A DNA stretch of 64,000 nucleotides from Macrobrachium rosenbergii (GCF_040412425.1 NC_089756.1:2576498-2640497), one strand, 5' to 3'; positions 31,494-45,808 are shown, counted from the first letter of the stretch. Notes: generated from the sequence alone by a model not told the origin. Made by a program: numbers and translations.

Positions 31494-34400
31494 ATCGAAA
31501 GTGCTTAAACACTCTGCTCCATCTCTCCCTCTGATGGATAACTCTGACATTGACATTTAATTTATAAGTGCATAAATTTGCAAATGTAATGAAAAAAATT
31601 GCAGGTTAAATACAAGATATTGTTTAAAATGTTGAATATTAGAATGTTTTCAGTAACTTTAATTCAAAATTATGTACATGATTTGTTTTTGTTTAGTTAA
31701 CTTTAATTCAAAATTATGTACATGATTTGTTTTTGTTTAGTAAAGTTGACACGTAAACTTACCATTTACTGTGGTCTCCCCCCCCCATCTCCCCTTCTCT
31801 CTCATGCACACTTTCACTGATGTCTTGAATGAACTTAATTTGTTCATGTGTAGGCTGTGTATTTAGAAGGTGTTCCTTATTTTTTCATATATCCCTTATA
31901 GGCTGTGCTGTAATGAATATGCATCACTGTTAGCAGTATTATTTTGTTTATAACACACAATAAACATTTTTGCATTTTTAAGATGATTGTGTGCAATTTT
32001 TTCATTTTCTCAAGACATTAAACTTCTCTCAACCAAGTGTAACTGCTCCATTGATAGCAAACATGTATCAGATTTGTGACTGGTCAGTGATTATAAAAAC
32101 CTTTGTCAGCTTCAGGAGGTGAGAGTTTTGGCTACAGATGGACTCAAGGATCAAATCTATGGTCAAGGGAGTCACTCTTGCTTTGAGAAGGAACCATTCC
32201 AGCTTCAGAGTAGTAAGTTCCTACTTGCAGACTTTCTGCTGTTTCACATTAGCTGTGCTAATGATCAGCGCAGTCTTGTTCCTTACCAGAGCTGTCAGCT
32301 CCTTTACTTTAGTTGGAGAACTTTTGTCAAGGAACATTTCATGACAGACAATTAGGGCACTATAAGTAATGGATTGATACAAAATAATTCTGTTTAAAAA
32401 ATTTTTTTGTACGTGAATTTTAAATTTTAAATTTTAAATTTTTTCATGAGAGGTCTTTCACTACTTGCCAGATTGTTACATTACAGGTAGTCCATACAAA
32501 CTCTAATCCAGATGCTGCAGTTTTGCTGAACTGTGCATTTGGTGTCAGGTGAAAAAAATAAATGAATAAATGCATTAGAAATTAAACCAAATGTGTTGTT
32601 TTGATAACAACGAATTAGGTACACCAACACAGCGTTCAACCTTGGCAGAAGTAAGAAGTTTCTGGTGCCTTCTCATTTAGCCCTCTTTCGTGTCAAGTTT
32701 TAAAGTATCATTCATTTTTTCTGTTAACCTTTTGAGATTCCAGTGGTGCCAAATTACAAATAACATCTTGCTTTTTTCTTTTGTGATTCTGATGTCATTC
32801 TTAAAAAAAATTACTCTTAATATCCTGGTGTGAGCTAGCGTGGAGATAGGATCTAGAAGGCATTGGAATGGTTTATCTCCATCTTCCCAAATATATGGGT
32901 AGTTCTAAGAGAATTATCTCTGAACCAGTTTTAAAGTGACAAGCATAAATATATTTGCCCATCTTCTTTGTATTTTACATGCAGTAATAGGCATGTAATA
33001 CCATAATATATGTATCATTGGGAAGGAAATTTAATTTTTTCCTGGTGCAAAAATAATGCATAAATTGAAGTTTTTTCTTTGGTATCCTCGAATATGGTAG
33101 TAGAGTTGCACATCTCTTCGAGGCCAGTAACGCTCTCTGAAGGGTGGGCCCCAGCAGAATTTCTTTGCTCCAAACTTCACAGTCAAGAGGCAGTGAACAG
33201 TACAGAGTGACACAACTCCTCTTACCTTTTGTTGCTTTTGCTCACCTCATCCTCTGAGGACACCCCTCTTCTATGCCTGATTCAGATGTATTTATGTCAC
33301 TTGCATATGCTAATAAGGAGCAAGCTTAAAAGATCGATTTTAATTTCACCCTTGGTCAAAAGACTACTTATGACAAGACAAAAAAGAATAGAAGACAGAG
33401 AATAATATAATACTTTACATAAAATAAAATGTTGTGGGAAATAATAAATAAATGAATTGCCTGCAGTGAGGTGGATTAAAGCTACAAGAGATAAATTATC
33501 GCAGAGAAGTGAAGATTTTCTGTAAAGTACCATCAAACTTCATCAGACTTGAAGTCTGTGAACTTTCCTTATACTTAGGGAAAAATACCAGCAAATTAAT
33601 GGTATGGGGAACTAAAAGCCTTTAGTACTGGTCGTTGATGCCTTCTCAGAATAATTGCCATTGCCTTGCAAGACAAATAGCATCTGTTAACTCAAGCTCA
33701 GAAAGTTAACCATTGCAATTAAGATTTTAGAAGATATCCACTGCCGAAATCTCCTGACGATGGTGTTTCATAATTATCTATGTAGGGAAAGTCAAATTAC
33801 TACAGTACCTTGAGTAGTATTGTTTAGAGGGTAAGATTTTGTACCTTGCTGTTGACATTCACTCCAAAACACCAGAGAAAATAGATCTCAAAGATCGAGA
33901 TGGTTTGTACCTGTCATGAGAAGGGGTGAATAGTATTTAGCCAAAAAACAGCAAATATGGTAGTAGTCTGAGGATGAACACCTATAAGAAGACCCTGGAA
34001 CTCTTGGTAAAAGGGAATATGTTAAGACCTAGACATACGGGTGTTCAGGCCGAAGGTGTAAAGGAAAGAGGAGAGCTGGAGAGAACTCAGTGCCTGTCTA
34101 ACTCCATAAAGAGAAAACCTGATGTAAAGAGGATGATGGCTGATTCTAAAAACTATGAGGATGTCAGAAGGAATGAAGAGTGTGGTCTGCTCTTCAGCTT
34201 AGAGAGTTTAAAGTTGAAAATCTGCCTAAGTTTACATGCATTTTGAAACCCTACTAATGCACCATTGATGAGCAAATTTCATCATAGTTCTCTTCAAACC
34301 CATTAGTTAAGTTTCTCACTTAGGTCAGTGACAGCAAGTAGGGTTAAGAACTAATGTTCTTTATTTTATTTAGGATAGCCCATCTCTTGTACTGAAGCTT

Positions 34401-37400
34401 TTTTTTTTTATTATTACATTTCACTTTTGGTGTGAGTATGTAGAAGGTGAAAATTCTTAAACAAAATAATGGTTCAAGGAACCATAAAACATCAAATGAC
34501 ATGGGAGTAAGTTGTGTATTGCTATGAAACTCTCATTTAGAAGGCCTGCCTGTATTGTAGCTTCTAACTCTTACTTGATACAGAAGAGAGGCTTGATGTG
34601 CTTCCACAAATCAGATACAACAGTGTCTTGTACTTTGAAATTTAGGATCCATGAAATTTTGAATCCCAATTTATTGTGTAGTAATATTTAATATCAGGTT
34701 TCACTCAGAAATAGCCAAATGTTATCTTTGTTCTGATAGGTTGAGTGCCATTGATAATCATTATTGGGAATACCTACTCCTGTTTGATGTGAATACATGA
34801 TATCCTCTGAATACTCAAAATTCTACATAACCTTTCCAAAACTACAGGTTTCTCCATTAGACACTAAATTAAACTTGTTCTATTCTGTGGCTTGACATGA
34901 TCCTGTGATTCTTTAGATATATCCATGGTAACAAAGAGTACTGGAGAAAAAGGTTTCCTCTAAAAGCTTATGTGCAGTGATTTTCGGAGAACGGACAACT
35001 TCTAGGTCGTAACTGGTGCCACTAGATTTTAGAACTTGTGTAAATTTTCTCATGTATTTATAAGTGCAATATGGCCATCTTAAGCTAATATTGATGGTAT
35101 ATGACGATTGTGATTTTATATTATGTGGTGTTGTTAAAATTAACATTTACATTTTGTCATCTGCATGAAAAAGGAGACAGATGATTTTTCATCCATGTTA
35201 ATTTCATCTGCATGAGTAAGAATGATACAGTCCATTTTCCAGTGTTATGTAATTTTTTAATCTTATTTTAAAACTAATAGTAAATTTAATATATGCAATG
35301 ACTTTATTTTCCCCTCCATTCATTCCTGAACATTGTAGGCAACATTTAATGACAGATCCAAATCTCTTGTGTATGGGGTTTTTTCTACCATACCTTACAA
35401 TGAAACCAAATTAGTTCTTACCTGCTAGTACCTCCATGTGCATTCGTGCCAGTGATCTAGATTATGAAAGTTTCCCCACAACAAAAATCGATAGCTTTTA
35501 ACAACTGAATTACGTCAAAGGAAAACATCTTTTACTGTGAATGACATATTCACTCAGTAAATTGTATAAAACTGTTACAAGTTGGAATTAATTGGATTCC
35601 TGTTTTTGTAAATACAGTCATCAAGGATATTAGAAAGCAGATGAAGCCAAAGTCATATTTACTATCACTAGAATGTCTAGGTAAAGGATACCAGTCTAAT
35701 ATCACTGAAACTCATTATCCTCAATACATGGCAGTCAGTGAAATATGAGCTTAATTGGTACAGTATCAGGTTAAAATGGATAAATCCAATTGAGGAATAG
35801 AGCATTCTGCTCTTCATTTCAAAAAGAATGGTACAATGAGGTTTTATTGCTTGAAGTTGATCACACATTTACCTGTGGATTCTTTAAGAATACCTTGAGT
35901 GTGGTTGAGGCAGTTCATTATTAATGGCATAAGAATGTTGCACGAGACCCCAAATTTTAGGCAGCATGACAAGTGAGTGACAAGTCTTTGGCATTATAAA
36001 GTTTTATGGTATCTGTGATGTGTGATGATTTTGGTATTATTTCTTGTGATTCTGATATTGTCAAATTACCTGATACAAAGCAAATAAAAGTCAAATACTT
36101 TGACATTTGGTATTACTACTGAGGTAACTTCTGGGAGATTTGGGGATGGTTTAAAACCAAATCTTCAACTGTTTTATTTTATTTTGTTGTTTAGCTTTAA
36201 TTTTGAAAGTTAGAAGTTATAATTATTTGTAAGTACGTATTCTTTTGCTCATTCTTTTAGTGCAGGTTGGTATTTTAACTATGTGTTAGCAATAACAACA
36301 GTAATAAATAATCTTCACACACATATGGTAGTACAGCATTAAGAAACCTTCTTGTTTTACAACATTTACGTCTTCAGTATTGTGAGGATTCTAAACTTAG
36401 TAGCTTTGCATTTCTCATTTCCATGAAATCAAATAGGTATTAGTTCAAGTCCAATGCTTTGTATTCATCTAGTGGGATATTTATTGGCAACCAAGTATCT
36501 TCAGTATTCAAGAGTGTGGGATTGAAGGCCATTGGAGCAAAAGGCTGGGATGTCTATTTCAAAGCACTAATGATGTATTAGGGCTATTTGTTTGTGATTT
36601 AAATGTGTAAAAATTAATTTGAACCATAGTGTTTGTCAAGTAAGTTGCAGTTATGTAGATTCCAAGCTTATTTTGCCAGTGTATTATCATTGAGCATGGT
36701 CAGAAACAACAAATTGTGTGAGACTACAGTACATGTAATGAGCAAAGTGGTAGTTACAAGTTGGGCAAGGCAAGTCCTTACTGTAGGAGAAAGCACACTT
36801 TCAGCTGTGTGTAAATGTGCTTTTTGATTTTGCATTTTCAAATTTGCTTTTCAATAAAAAAATGCTCTTGACATTTGGTTTCATGAATGTTATGAATTTG
36901 GCTGTTTTTATTTATGACAGTTTGCAAGGTTTGTTTTAACTGTTTGTCCAGCAGCTATGCTACTTGCGAGTGTCTTATGAAGTATTTGACAGGATATTAA
37001 TAGCAGCAGCCCTGATTTAGCGGAGGGAGGTTGCTATATGACTACTTTTGAATAAAAACTAAACACGGTCAAATTTTGAGCATGTAAGGTCCACTACAGT
37101 GTATGCATTAGTGATCCGAACGTTGACAAAGGAAGTGAAGGTGATGTAAGATGTGAGTACGCAATGCTAGGAATCTTGGCTGGAGTACATTGGAAAGATC
37201 ATTATGATAGTTGCAGAAACAGGTAGTGTGCAGCAGCTTGAAAACAGACAAAGATCTCAATAATGAGAGAGACTGGACATTAAGGAACAATAGTCAGAAA
37301 CAATAAATATGAGAGTAAAAAAGGCCCAGAAAATTATGGAAAAAGGGCAAAGTTGAAGACTTGCATTAGAGTGGACAGAAATCAATTCATGTCTAATCCC

Positions 37401-37990
37401 TTAGGGGGAAAATCTGATGTAAAATTGTACAGCAGTGTCATTACTTGCATTTCTTCTGACATGTAACACTTTTTCAATAAATCAGTGTGTTAACAACCAT
37501 GTTTAAAATGTCGTAAATTTGATGTTTGCTGGTTTAGGACCACACCATACATAGCCAATGTTTGGTGATTAGGTTAAACTAATAATAGTTTTCAATTGAC
37601 TGGGAATTATTCAGGCAGTATTGCTGTTTTTATGCCTCTTTGTTTTCATTTGCTTGTGTTTGTATCTCTACTTTTGAGTATTGTGTGTATTTTTTGGGTA
37701 ACTTCAACTCATCAGTATGACTATATGTCCAACATTTGGCACTTTCCCCAGGATCATTCTAGAGCCAAGTTCAACTATTCAGCTTTGATACTTGCTTTGG
37801 CAATACATATACTAGCTATTTAGCTTTAAAATAATACTAACAACAGTAACCTAATATAAAAATTAATTTGATGGATCGTTATCAAATAAAAATTCTGTAC
37901 TGCCAAGCCCATAAGCAGGCAGCTTAAACTGACAGACAAACCACAGGGGTAATTTGGTATCCAAGTGAGGCACTAACAGATGCACTGATT
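31494..37990. other. AT-rich intergenic or 3'UTR DNA without recognised genes
   Basis: 6.5 kb of AT-rich unique-looking sequence. It contains a 45-bp tandem duplication (31652-31741, unit TAACTTTAATTCAAAATTATG...), a TTTAAATTT repeat (about 32418-32444), a second AATAAA near 31959 and dispersed short frames (for example 32138-32344, 33031-33213 and 33974-34246) that match nothing I know. No splice-supported exon was found. Confidence 0.5.
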
Positions 37991-38261
37991 TTAACCCTTT
38001 AACGCCGACTGGACATATTTTACGTCGACGAAAATTGTCTGTCGGGTGCCAAGTGGACGTAAAATATGTCTACTACAAAAAGTTTTTTTAAATATTTGCG
38101 GAAAAATACTTACAGGCCTAGTTTGGGAAAAATTTTAAATCACGTGCCTTGAGGGATGCTGGGAGTTCACGGATCATGCTGTTGTTTTGTTTACAAGCCT
38201 GATCCAGCTGCGCATACGCGAATTTCTTTCTTTTCCCACTAGAAAGCATCAGCGACGCATC

Positions 38262-39780
38262 TCGGAAATTCTTTCGTCACTTTGTTGTAATTTTTGCACT
38301 GTTTTATATTAGCCGTTACATAAAGTTTTATATAAGAAAATGTGCACAATTTCATGTAGAATACAAAAAAAAACAACCCATGGCTGTAGCTTTTATAAGT
38401 TTTGAAGTATTTTCATATAAATCACGATAAGTGCCAAAATTTCAACCTTCGGTCAACTTTGACTCGACCAAAATGATAAAAAAACGCAATTGTAAGCTAA
38501 AACTCTTACATTCTAGTAATATTCAATCATTTACCTTCATTTTGCAACAAATTGGAAGTCTCTAGCACAATATTTCGATTTATGGTGAATTTTTAAAAAA
38601 AACTTTTTCCTTACGTCCGCACGCGGTAACTCGGCCGAAAATCTCTGAAATTCTTTCGTCACTTTGTCGTAATGTTTGCACCGTTTTATATTAGCTGTTA
38701 CATAAAGTTTTATATATGAAAATGTGTGCAATTTCATGTAAAATACAACAAAAAATAACTCATGGTTGTAACTTTTATCAGTTTTGAAATATTTTCATAT
38801 AAATCACGATGTGCCAAAATTTCAACCTTCGGTCAACTTTGACTCTGCTGAAATGGTCGAAAAACGCAATTGTAAGCTAAAACTCTTACATTCCAGTAAC
38901 ATTCAATCATTTATCTTCATTTTGCAACAAACTGGAAGTCTCTAGCACAATATTTCGATTTATGGTGAATTTTTGAAAAAAACTTTTTCCTTCCGCGTGC
39001 GCTAACTCGGCTGAAAATCTCAGAATTTCTTTACTCACATTGTCATAATTTTCGCACCATTTTCTATTAGGCGTTACATAAAGTGTTATACATGAAAATG
39101 TGCGCAATTTCATGTAGAATACAACAAAAAATAACTCATGGTTTTAGCTTTTATCAATTTTGAAATATTTTCATATAAATCACGATAAGTGCCAAAATTT
39201 AAACCTATGGTCAACTTTGACTCGACCGAAATGGTCGAAAAATGCAATTTTTAGCTAAAACTCTTACATTCTAGTAATATTCAATCATTTACCTTCATTT
39301 TGCAACAAACGGGAAGTCTCTAGCACAATATTTCGATTTATGGTGAATTTTTGAAAAAAACTTTTTCCTTACCTCCGTGTGTGGTAACTCGGCTGAAAAT
39401 CTCAGAATTTCTTTAGTCACCTTGGCATAATTTTTGCACAGTTTTCTATTAGGCGTTACATAAAGTGTTATACATGAAAATGTGCGCAATTTCATGTAGA
39501 ATACAACAAAAGCTACAACTCATGGTTGTAGCTTTTATCAGTTTTGAAATATTTTCATATAAATCACGATAAATAGGAAAAATTCGACCTTCGGCCAACT
39601 TTAACTCGACCGAAATGGTCGAAAACTGCAATTGTAAGCTAAAACACGTACAGTCTAGTAATATTCAATCAATTACCTTCATTTTGCAACAAACGGGAAG
39701 TCTCTAGCACAATATTTCGAGCTATGGTGAATTTAAAAAAAAAACTTTTACGTCCGCGCGTTACGAATTCATGCTTCATT
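38262..39780. repeat. ~380-bp tandem (satellite-like) array, about four units
   Basis: Unit starts recur at about 38262, 38643, 39018 and 39401 with the landmark CTCRGAAWTTCTTTMGTCAC. Each unit also has GAAAATGTGCGCAATTTCATG, CAACCTTCGGTCAACTTTGA and CACAATATTTCGATTTATGG. The short minus-strand frames within it (66-69 codons each, repeated) are by-products of the repeat. Confidence 0.9.
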
Positions 39781-40099
39781 TTGTGATAATATTTTCTCTG
39801 TTGCTTTGATTGTTTTACAATTTGTTATATACCAAAATCATTGCAATTTAGTGTACAATACAACGAAAAAAAATAAGTCATTAGATTTAACCGTTTTGCT
39901 CACATCGCGATTTGTATACAATTATATACGAAATTTTTTTTCGCTCTGTCATATATTTCAATATTTATATGTGATATTGATATTTTTTTCATTTCTGATG
40001 GTTGCATACTAAACTTCAGGCAATGACAAAAAAAAAGGAGCCAAAAATGAACTCTTAATCTTAAAAACTGAGCGCTCTGCGATTTTTTGAAAAAAGCTT

Positions 40100-40275
40100 T
40101 TGTTCCGACACAATATACAAACCCTCGGTCCTTTACATTAGGGATTACTTTCAGGCTTAGGCTGGAAACGGCCGTTAAACTCTTGAACAAGGTGGTTAGG
40201 CAGTAACTACCTCCAGGTAGGCGGGAATACCCGCCTGCCCGGATGTAAACATTCCAGTTTGCTTTCGGGCGTCAG
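40100..40275. repeat. DIRS D terminal inverted repeat (left)
   Basis: Starts TTGTTCCGACACAATATACA and is the inverse of 45844-46019 apart from the outermost bases, which are copied in the ICR. Confidence 0.85.
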
Positions 40276-40299
40276 CCGTTGCTGACGTGTTTTTCATTC

Positions 40300-42600
40300 T
40301 CTGCCTGACTGTCGTTAAGCTCTTATTTTCCCGGTGGGATCTTTCTGTATTTTTGTTTATATATGCATGTGTTTGATATTTGGTAATACAAACCCACGAT
40401 TTGTGATAACCTTGCGTAAGCCGTCGTTCCCTGCCTGTATCTTGGGTTTGACGGCCAAGGGCATAACTGGAGTAGCGTAACCAAGTGGTAATGCTTCTCT
40501 CCAGCGGCCCTTTACGTAAATACTGAAGGCGCCCCTGTACTTTCGGAGATATAGTTTGGGACGCAATATCTTCACTCCCCTACATCCATCGGGACATAAG
40601 AGTTAGTTCCCTTCTTGGGCTTCCGCCCTCCGTGTGTAAGGGGCATCACTATTTTCTTCCTACTTATGCTGAGTGTTACTCACCACCTGCGCTTAGAGAT
40701 TTGCGGGCCGAGTGGGAGGTTACGGGCGTCGTTGATAAGTTCCGCTTCCACGGCGCCCTTGGTGGCCTCCCCTCCGTCCTTTTTTCTCTCCCGTCGGTTC
40801 TTCCTTCTCTCTCCTTCGCCCTCTTCGCTCGCTCGTCGGGCGAAGACGGGGGGGGTCGAGCGACCTCGTCTAGAGTACCTCCTAACGCTGCGTAGGGCTG
40901 TTCCCCTTGTAGCGGGAGGTGCCTCCCTCTACTAATGATCTTTGTTTTTCTTTCAGGTTGACAGTGGGCATCACAGACAAAGCAGTAGTTGGCTGGATAT
41001 ATCAAGAATATCTTGCATGAAGCAGTCCCAACATTCATTCAGTGTTGCTTCGGGATCAACCACAATACCTGATTAGATGACATATTTCCACGTCGGGATC
41101 GCTCTGACTCTGTTCCCGCCGATGTAGATCGATCGCTGTCATTGCTATTTTTCATGTATGCTGTTGCAATGCTTCCTGCGTATCTGTGGTCCATCTGCTC
41201 CTGCTGTTCCCTGTGTTATGCTCTTGTCAACTCGACGACAGTCTCTGGGCTGCTCTCCTGGTCTCCTGCCGCAGCCGCCCTGATCGCTCCTGTCACTGCT
41301 GGTGACTTTCAAATGACATTCTGTCCGTTGCAGTAGCTCCTGCCTTCCGAACCCACCGATTCGCATTCTCCTGTGGGATCTTGCATTTCGGGGGCCGCGA
41401 GAGTGCAGCCTCTCGAGGCCACTCCCTCGTTGCCAGTCTTGGAAGTCTGCGTCTAAGACTGGTTCTGTGCTTGGCTCTTTCGATCTATTAGGAAACAAAG
41501 CAGCCACTCCCGATTTTTGAAGTCTCGTGGGTAGCTCGAATTCTATGAATCACGAGCGCTCTCCTTACGAGAGGCACAGGACGAGAGAAAGTGCCGAGAC
41601 ACCCAGGTGTCTGGTTGCCGGGACACCCAGTTGTCGGTGTGCCGCGACGCCAGGTGTCTCGATACTGCCCGCCAGCTGCTTCGGTTGCTCGGCCGGGCTT
41701 CGTTCTTGTGTCTTGAACTTTAGGGTTCGAGCATGCAAGATAGCAGACACAGAATTCCCCTTTGAACCTTCTTCTCGAGGGGCCTCGGCCTCGGCCTCGA
41801 AGGAGTTTAGAGTTCGGGAAACTAGCTATTGTTCACAGCAGACGAGTCCGGCCTGCCCAGTTATGATTGTGTTCGCGCAATTGGCTCGGCTTGGGCCCCG
41901 GTCGCACTTACGAGACTGGCTCGACTCGACTCGGCTTGCCAGACTGGCTCGGCTCAACTCGACTCTGCTTGCCAGACTGGCTCGGCTCAGCTCGGCTCGC
42001 CCCGCCTGCCTCCCAGTCTGCCGCATACCGACCAGCTGGATCGCGTTCGCATGATCGGCTCGGCTCGGCCCTACTCGGTTTTTTCCGATTCGGGTTCTCG
42101 GCTATGTTTGAGTGAACTTTTTGCTCTTCCCAGGAAAGCGCTTTGCCACGGCACAAGTGCTCTTCTTTCCCCGTGTGGCAGTAATCTCCTTCGGTTGATT
42201 ATTGCTCACGGTCCGCCTCTCCTGCTTATCATTCTGGCAGGACAGGTAGGGATACTCTTTTCTCCTCACCTGTTCTCTTCTCCTCTCGGTTGTTCCGAGC
42301 GGCACGAGACGGGCAGAGAGAGCTCCGACAAAATTTTCTTTTGGAGTTCGGCTGCCTGGCGTGCTTTGGGTATCGGTCCCCCGATTCTCTTGTATTATAA
42401 CCAGGTAGCTGAGGAGGGTTTCATGGGATCTGTCAAGGTCTCCCTCCAAGGGGAGAGGTACAGGAGTTTCACGCATCGGAAACAGCGAGGGTCTTCCTCT
42501 TCAAGTTACGATCGCCGCCGTGTTCTCGGGGAACTTCGCGCTGATTCGTCGGCACGAGGATCCCCGGGACAGGACCGAGGCTCCCCCAATGAATAACCTT
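40300..42600 (+). pseudogene. DIRS D 5' region and decayed gag-like ORF
   Basis: Runs of plus-strand frame (for example 41527-42054 and 41829-42596) are GC-richer than the surroundings and contain a direct-repeat region at about 41920-42000 built from CTCGRCTNGGCTYGCCAGAC-type units, read as RLARL repeats. Position before RT suggests ORF1, but no gag domain is recognised and the frames overlap, so this is weak. Confidence 0.35.
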
Positions 42601-44700
42601 CATCACTTGCAACCCTTGCAGTTTCTGAGGGGCCGAGAGTGTCAGGGACCGCCACGGTCCTGGCTTCCGAGAGCGTTCTTGACCTGATGAATTTTTTTCT
42701 TCGATGGAGTTAATTCAGGTCGAGACACCAAGCTTCCACCCCTGCCTCAACAGAATATGAATTCTTCTTGCCTCGGAGGGTCTTGCCGACTGCAGTTTTT
42801 TGGGCAATTCTGGTGCTAAGAAGGACTTTGTCCCAATTCGGATCTCCGGTTTCGTAAGTCCCGAGTTGGCTCGACCCTTGGGAACGAACCTTTACTTGGT
42901 TCTGCCTTTCTCTTTCAGAGATTTGCCAGATACCCCAGTAATCAAGGTTCCCACCAGGGCACTGACTTGTCCTTTGGACAATGGCCAAGAACTTTGGGTC
43001 TTAGTCATCTCAACTCGACCTTGAGTTCAAGCCAGCCCCCCTCAACTCCTTAGCTAAGAAGTCCTAGGCTTCAGAAGAAGATTGCATCTGCTGATGCCTG
43101 GACGAAATGATGCTTATCGAGTCTCTGGAACTGGCAGCGACATTGCCGAGACCTGGGAATGGATTCCTTCAGGAGAAGTATCTATTTCCCTTAGGTTCTC
43201 GGCAATTCTTTCCATCGAACTTTCATCCCACCACCTCTCCCGTGCTCCCGATTCGGGAAATGCCAGCCGGCTAGAGCTAATTGCCTCGGTACCCTGTCAT
43301 CTTGCAGAAGCTTCCCAATGGTGGAAAATGGAAGTCTGCTTCCTTTTCCCCGTTCTTTCCTCTTCAATGTATGAGGAAAGAGTTAGGCTAATGCTTGATT
43401 GCAGGAACCTTCGAATATGCTTGCATATTCCTCTCACATCTTGTGTCTACTTACGGATTCACAGATTGAGGAATAGGCGCACACTGGTAAGACCTTGTCT
43501 TGAATTTGTGTGACCGAGACGATTAGTACCTTCTCGTCACCGTCCTGGGCTGAGGGCAGCCTTTTGGCCTTCCGAGAATTCAGGATGGGTTTTGCGGCAC
43601 TCACTGGTTTCGTTGAACAAAACCACTGTAGTGGCATTTGTCGACAAACAGGAGGCAGTCGTTTTTCCCCGTTTCATCTCGACATTTGAAGGTACTCGAG
43701 TATTGTTCTATTGCACACTCGACAGCTCAATTAACCAGATGCATTCCTGGTGGGGATGTATTGGTAGGCAAGCCTGGCCTCGGGTTTGAGTGATCGGGAC
43801 GGAACATGCTGCTCACTCTTTCTTCACAAAGATTCATGCAGAGACTGCTGGACTGAGAAATCCCTACCGTCCTTCTGTTGCCACCCTGCACACAAGTCGG
43901 TAGTGTTTTCTCACTCCCTCATACCAGACCAGGGGCCGCTCTGTTGAGGCATGCTGTCTTTTGGTGAAAACTCGATATCGATGTTTTTTCCCTCCGTATT
44001 TGTCCGTTTCGCTAGGGGTTCACAACATTGCTCACCCCGAGTTACAGACAAATACTTGAAGACTTCGCCTTCATCCGACCTGATTGCCGAGGCATCGAGA
44101 AGAATTCCGCTTGACCCATCCTCCTGTGCAGCTACACAAGAAGCGGCTCTTGAGGCAGTACATCCCTGTGTGTTCAGGACTGGGAGACATTCCAGCTTTC
44201 CTTGCAAGCACAGGCTTTCTCGCCGAGCGGCAACGGATATAGCTGGATATCCCTTGAAGTCCTCTGCAACACTGTCCCAGGGACTGGATCCGTCTTCGCT
44301 GGTGGTGTCGTTGTCGGAACTTCTTCTCGGTCAGAGTCGCTCGTCAAGTCTGGACTTCCTCGTCTTCTCCGCCGAGGGCTGCTTCTCTCCCTTTCATTTG
44401 TGAAGAACGAGGCCCTTGCGACCTAGTCTTCTATCTGAAGTAGCCTTCGTCTCCTCAGTCGAGAGTTAGCTACGGACGAGAAGCTTCTTCAGTCATGCTC
44501 TCCCAGGAACTGTTTCCTGGGTGGCATGCGACTCTCATTTAGGGTTCCTGTCCGTGCTCTGCACTCGCCCTACGAGAGTCGTCGGATAGAGATATGCCCT
44601 CTTAGGTCCATCTCTCATTTTACCCTGGCCTTGGCGTAGAAGATGGAAGAACAGGGATGGGGATCATACCTCGACTCCTTCTCGGATGTCGTAGGTGGAC
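42600..44700 (+). pseudogene. DIRS D reverse transcriptase and RNase H remnants
   Basis: Residual blocks are scattered over three frames. The clearest is RNase H in the frame at 43592-43789, MRHSLVSLNKTTVVAFVDKQ, corresponding to the DNTTVVAYINKQGG block seen in elements A and C. Upstream material at about 42700-43050 resembles the RT finger region in order only. No YxDD box is readable. Recognition depends mostly on the surrounding DIRS repeats. Confidence 0.45.
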
Positions 44701-44899
44701 TCCGAATCCATTGGCATCGACTGTCGGGTTCGAGTCCTTGTTCCCCTCCTCCTTGGACTTTGTATCGATGATCCAGATCATTCGTTACTTTGTCCTATTG
44801 GGAGCTGTGGTACTTTCCGAAAGGTTCGACATTCCTAACCTGGATGTCGTCAACATTTTCGCTAGTACTGTCTCTCCCAAGGAAGAAGTGTCTAAGGAC

Positions 44900-45300
44900 A
44901 CATCTTCCTCCTGACTTAAATGAAAGCGATCAAGGAGGTACTTGGCAGCTGACGATGACGATGCCGGTACCTTTCACCCGAGGGCTCACAAAGTCGATGG
45001 CTTGGTCCATCCCTCGCATTCCGGAAGAATATGTCGGTACCACAAGTGCTGAAGGCAGGTGTGGTGTCCCAACAGACTACCTTCACCTCCTTCTACCTCC
45101 GGGATGTTGCACACAAGTCCTTGGACACTTTTTCCTTGGGTCCTGTGGTGGCTGCTCAACAAGTTGTGTAGCTTATCCAGCTCCCCTAACGGGACAGGTT
45201 GCATCTCGCCTATGTTGTACGGCTGTGATGGGGAGAATGAATGTTGAGTGACTGGCCTCTCTTCTTTCTCCCCATCCTGGCTCTCTTCCCACGGGCAGGG
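44900..45300 (+). pseudogene. DIRS D tyrosine recombinase C-terminal remnant
   Basis: Plus-strand fragments read RAHKVDGL (the His-x-x-Arg position, with the Arg lost), then AFRKNMSVPQVLKAG and SFYLRDVAH with the Tyr, then SLGPVVAAQQVV. The same series is found in element C at 27980-28170 and in element A, identifying the DIRS YR C-terminus. Confidence 0.65.
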
Positions 45301-45701
45301 AGCGGACATGCCGTTACAAGCTGGACCGGGCGATCGAGGCAGATAAGCACATAACGGGAGCTCCCGTTTGATTTCCGTTCAGGTTAATAGAAGCAACCCC
45401 ACTCCTTCCTCTTGCAAGGAGGAAGGAGACCATGACTATGAGACAACCCAATGCTTGTATTTGCCTTATTGTCATCCGACGTCAAATTCTTCCTAGCCTA
45501 CTTTGCATGAAATGACATTTCCTCTTTCATGCAAAGGGACCCAGAAGTCTGACAACTGATCCTGCATTTCTTACAACCTGATCTTTTGTCAGAGGCAGTT
45601 TTTCCCTTCCTCGCTCTTACAACCAGGAAGGGAAGACAAGGTGGTGAAGTCCAGTCAGTTCAGAGAGACTTTATCAGATTCCTCCCTCCAATCAGTGAGT
45701 C

Positions 45702-45808
45702 TCCTAATGTAAAGGACCGAGGGTTTGTATATTGTGTCGGAACAAATAACAATTTTTAAAAGTAAATTGTATTTTTCCTAACTATATAAACCCGAGGTCC
45801 TTTACACT
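45702..45808. repeat. DIRS D internal complementary region
   Basis: The left half is the reverse complement of the element's left tip (CGGAACAA at 45738-45745). The right half is the reverse complement of the right tip (ATAACAATTTTTAAAAGTAA). The joint lies around 45745. Confidence 0.88.

Noticed and set aside
32138..32344. 68-codon plus-strand frame with a membrane-segment-like stretch
   Set aside because: An overlapping frame is equally open and there is no other support.
33031..33213. 60-codon minus-strand frame, WGPPFRERYWPRRDV-like
   Set aside because: No splice sites, no family recognised and a short frame in AT-rich DNA; treated as chance.
38537..39631. Repeated 60-68-codon minus-strand frames with similar peptides
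   Set aside because: They recur with the 380-bp satellite unit, and the same peptides appear in every copy including inverted ones; no start context or conservation suggests coding.
40615..42596. Overlapping GC-rich frames as a possible host gene
   Set aside because: They lie inside DIRS D, bounded by its terminal repeats, and are decayed element sequence.
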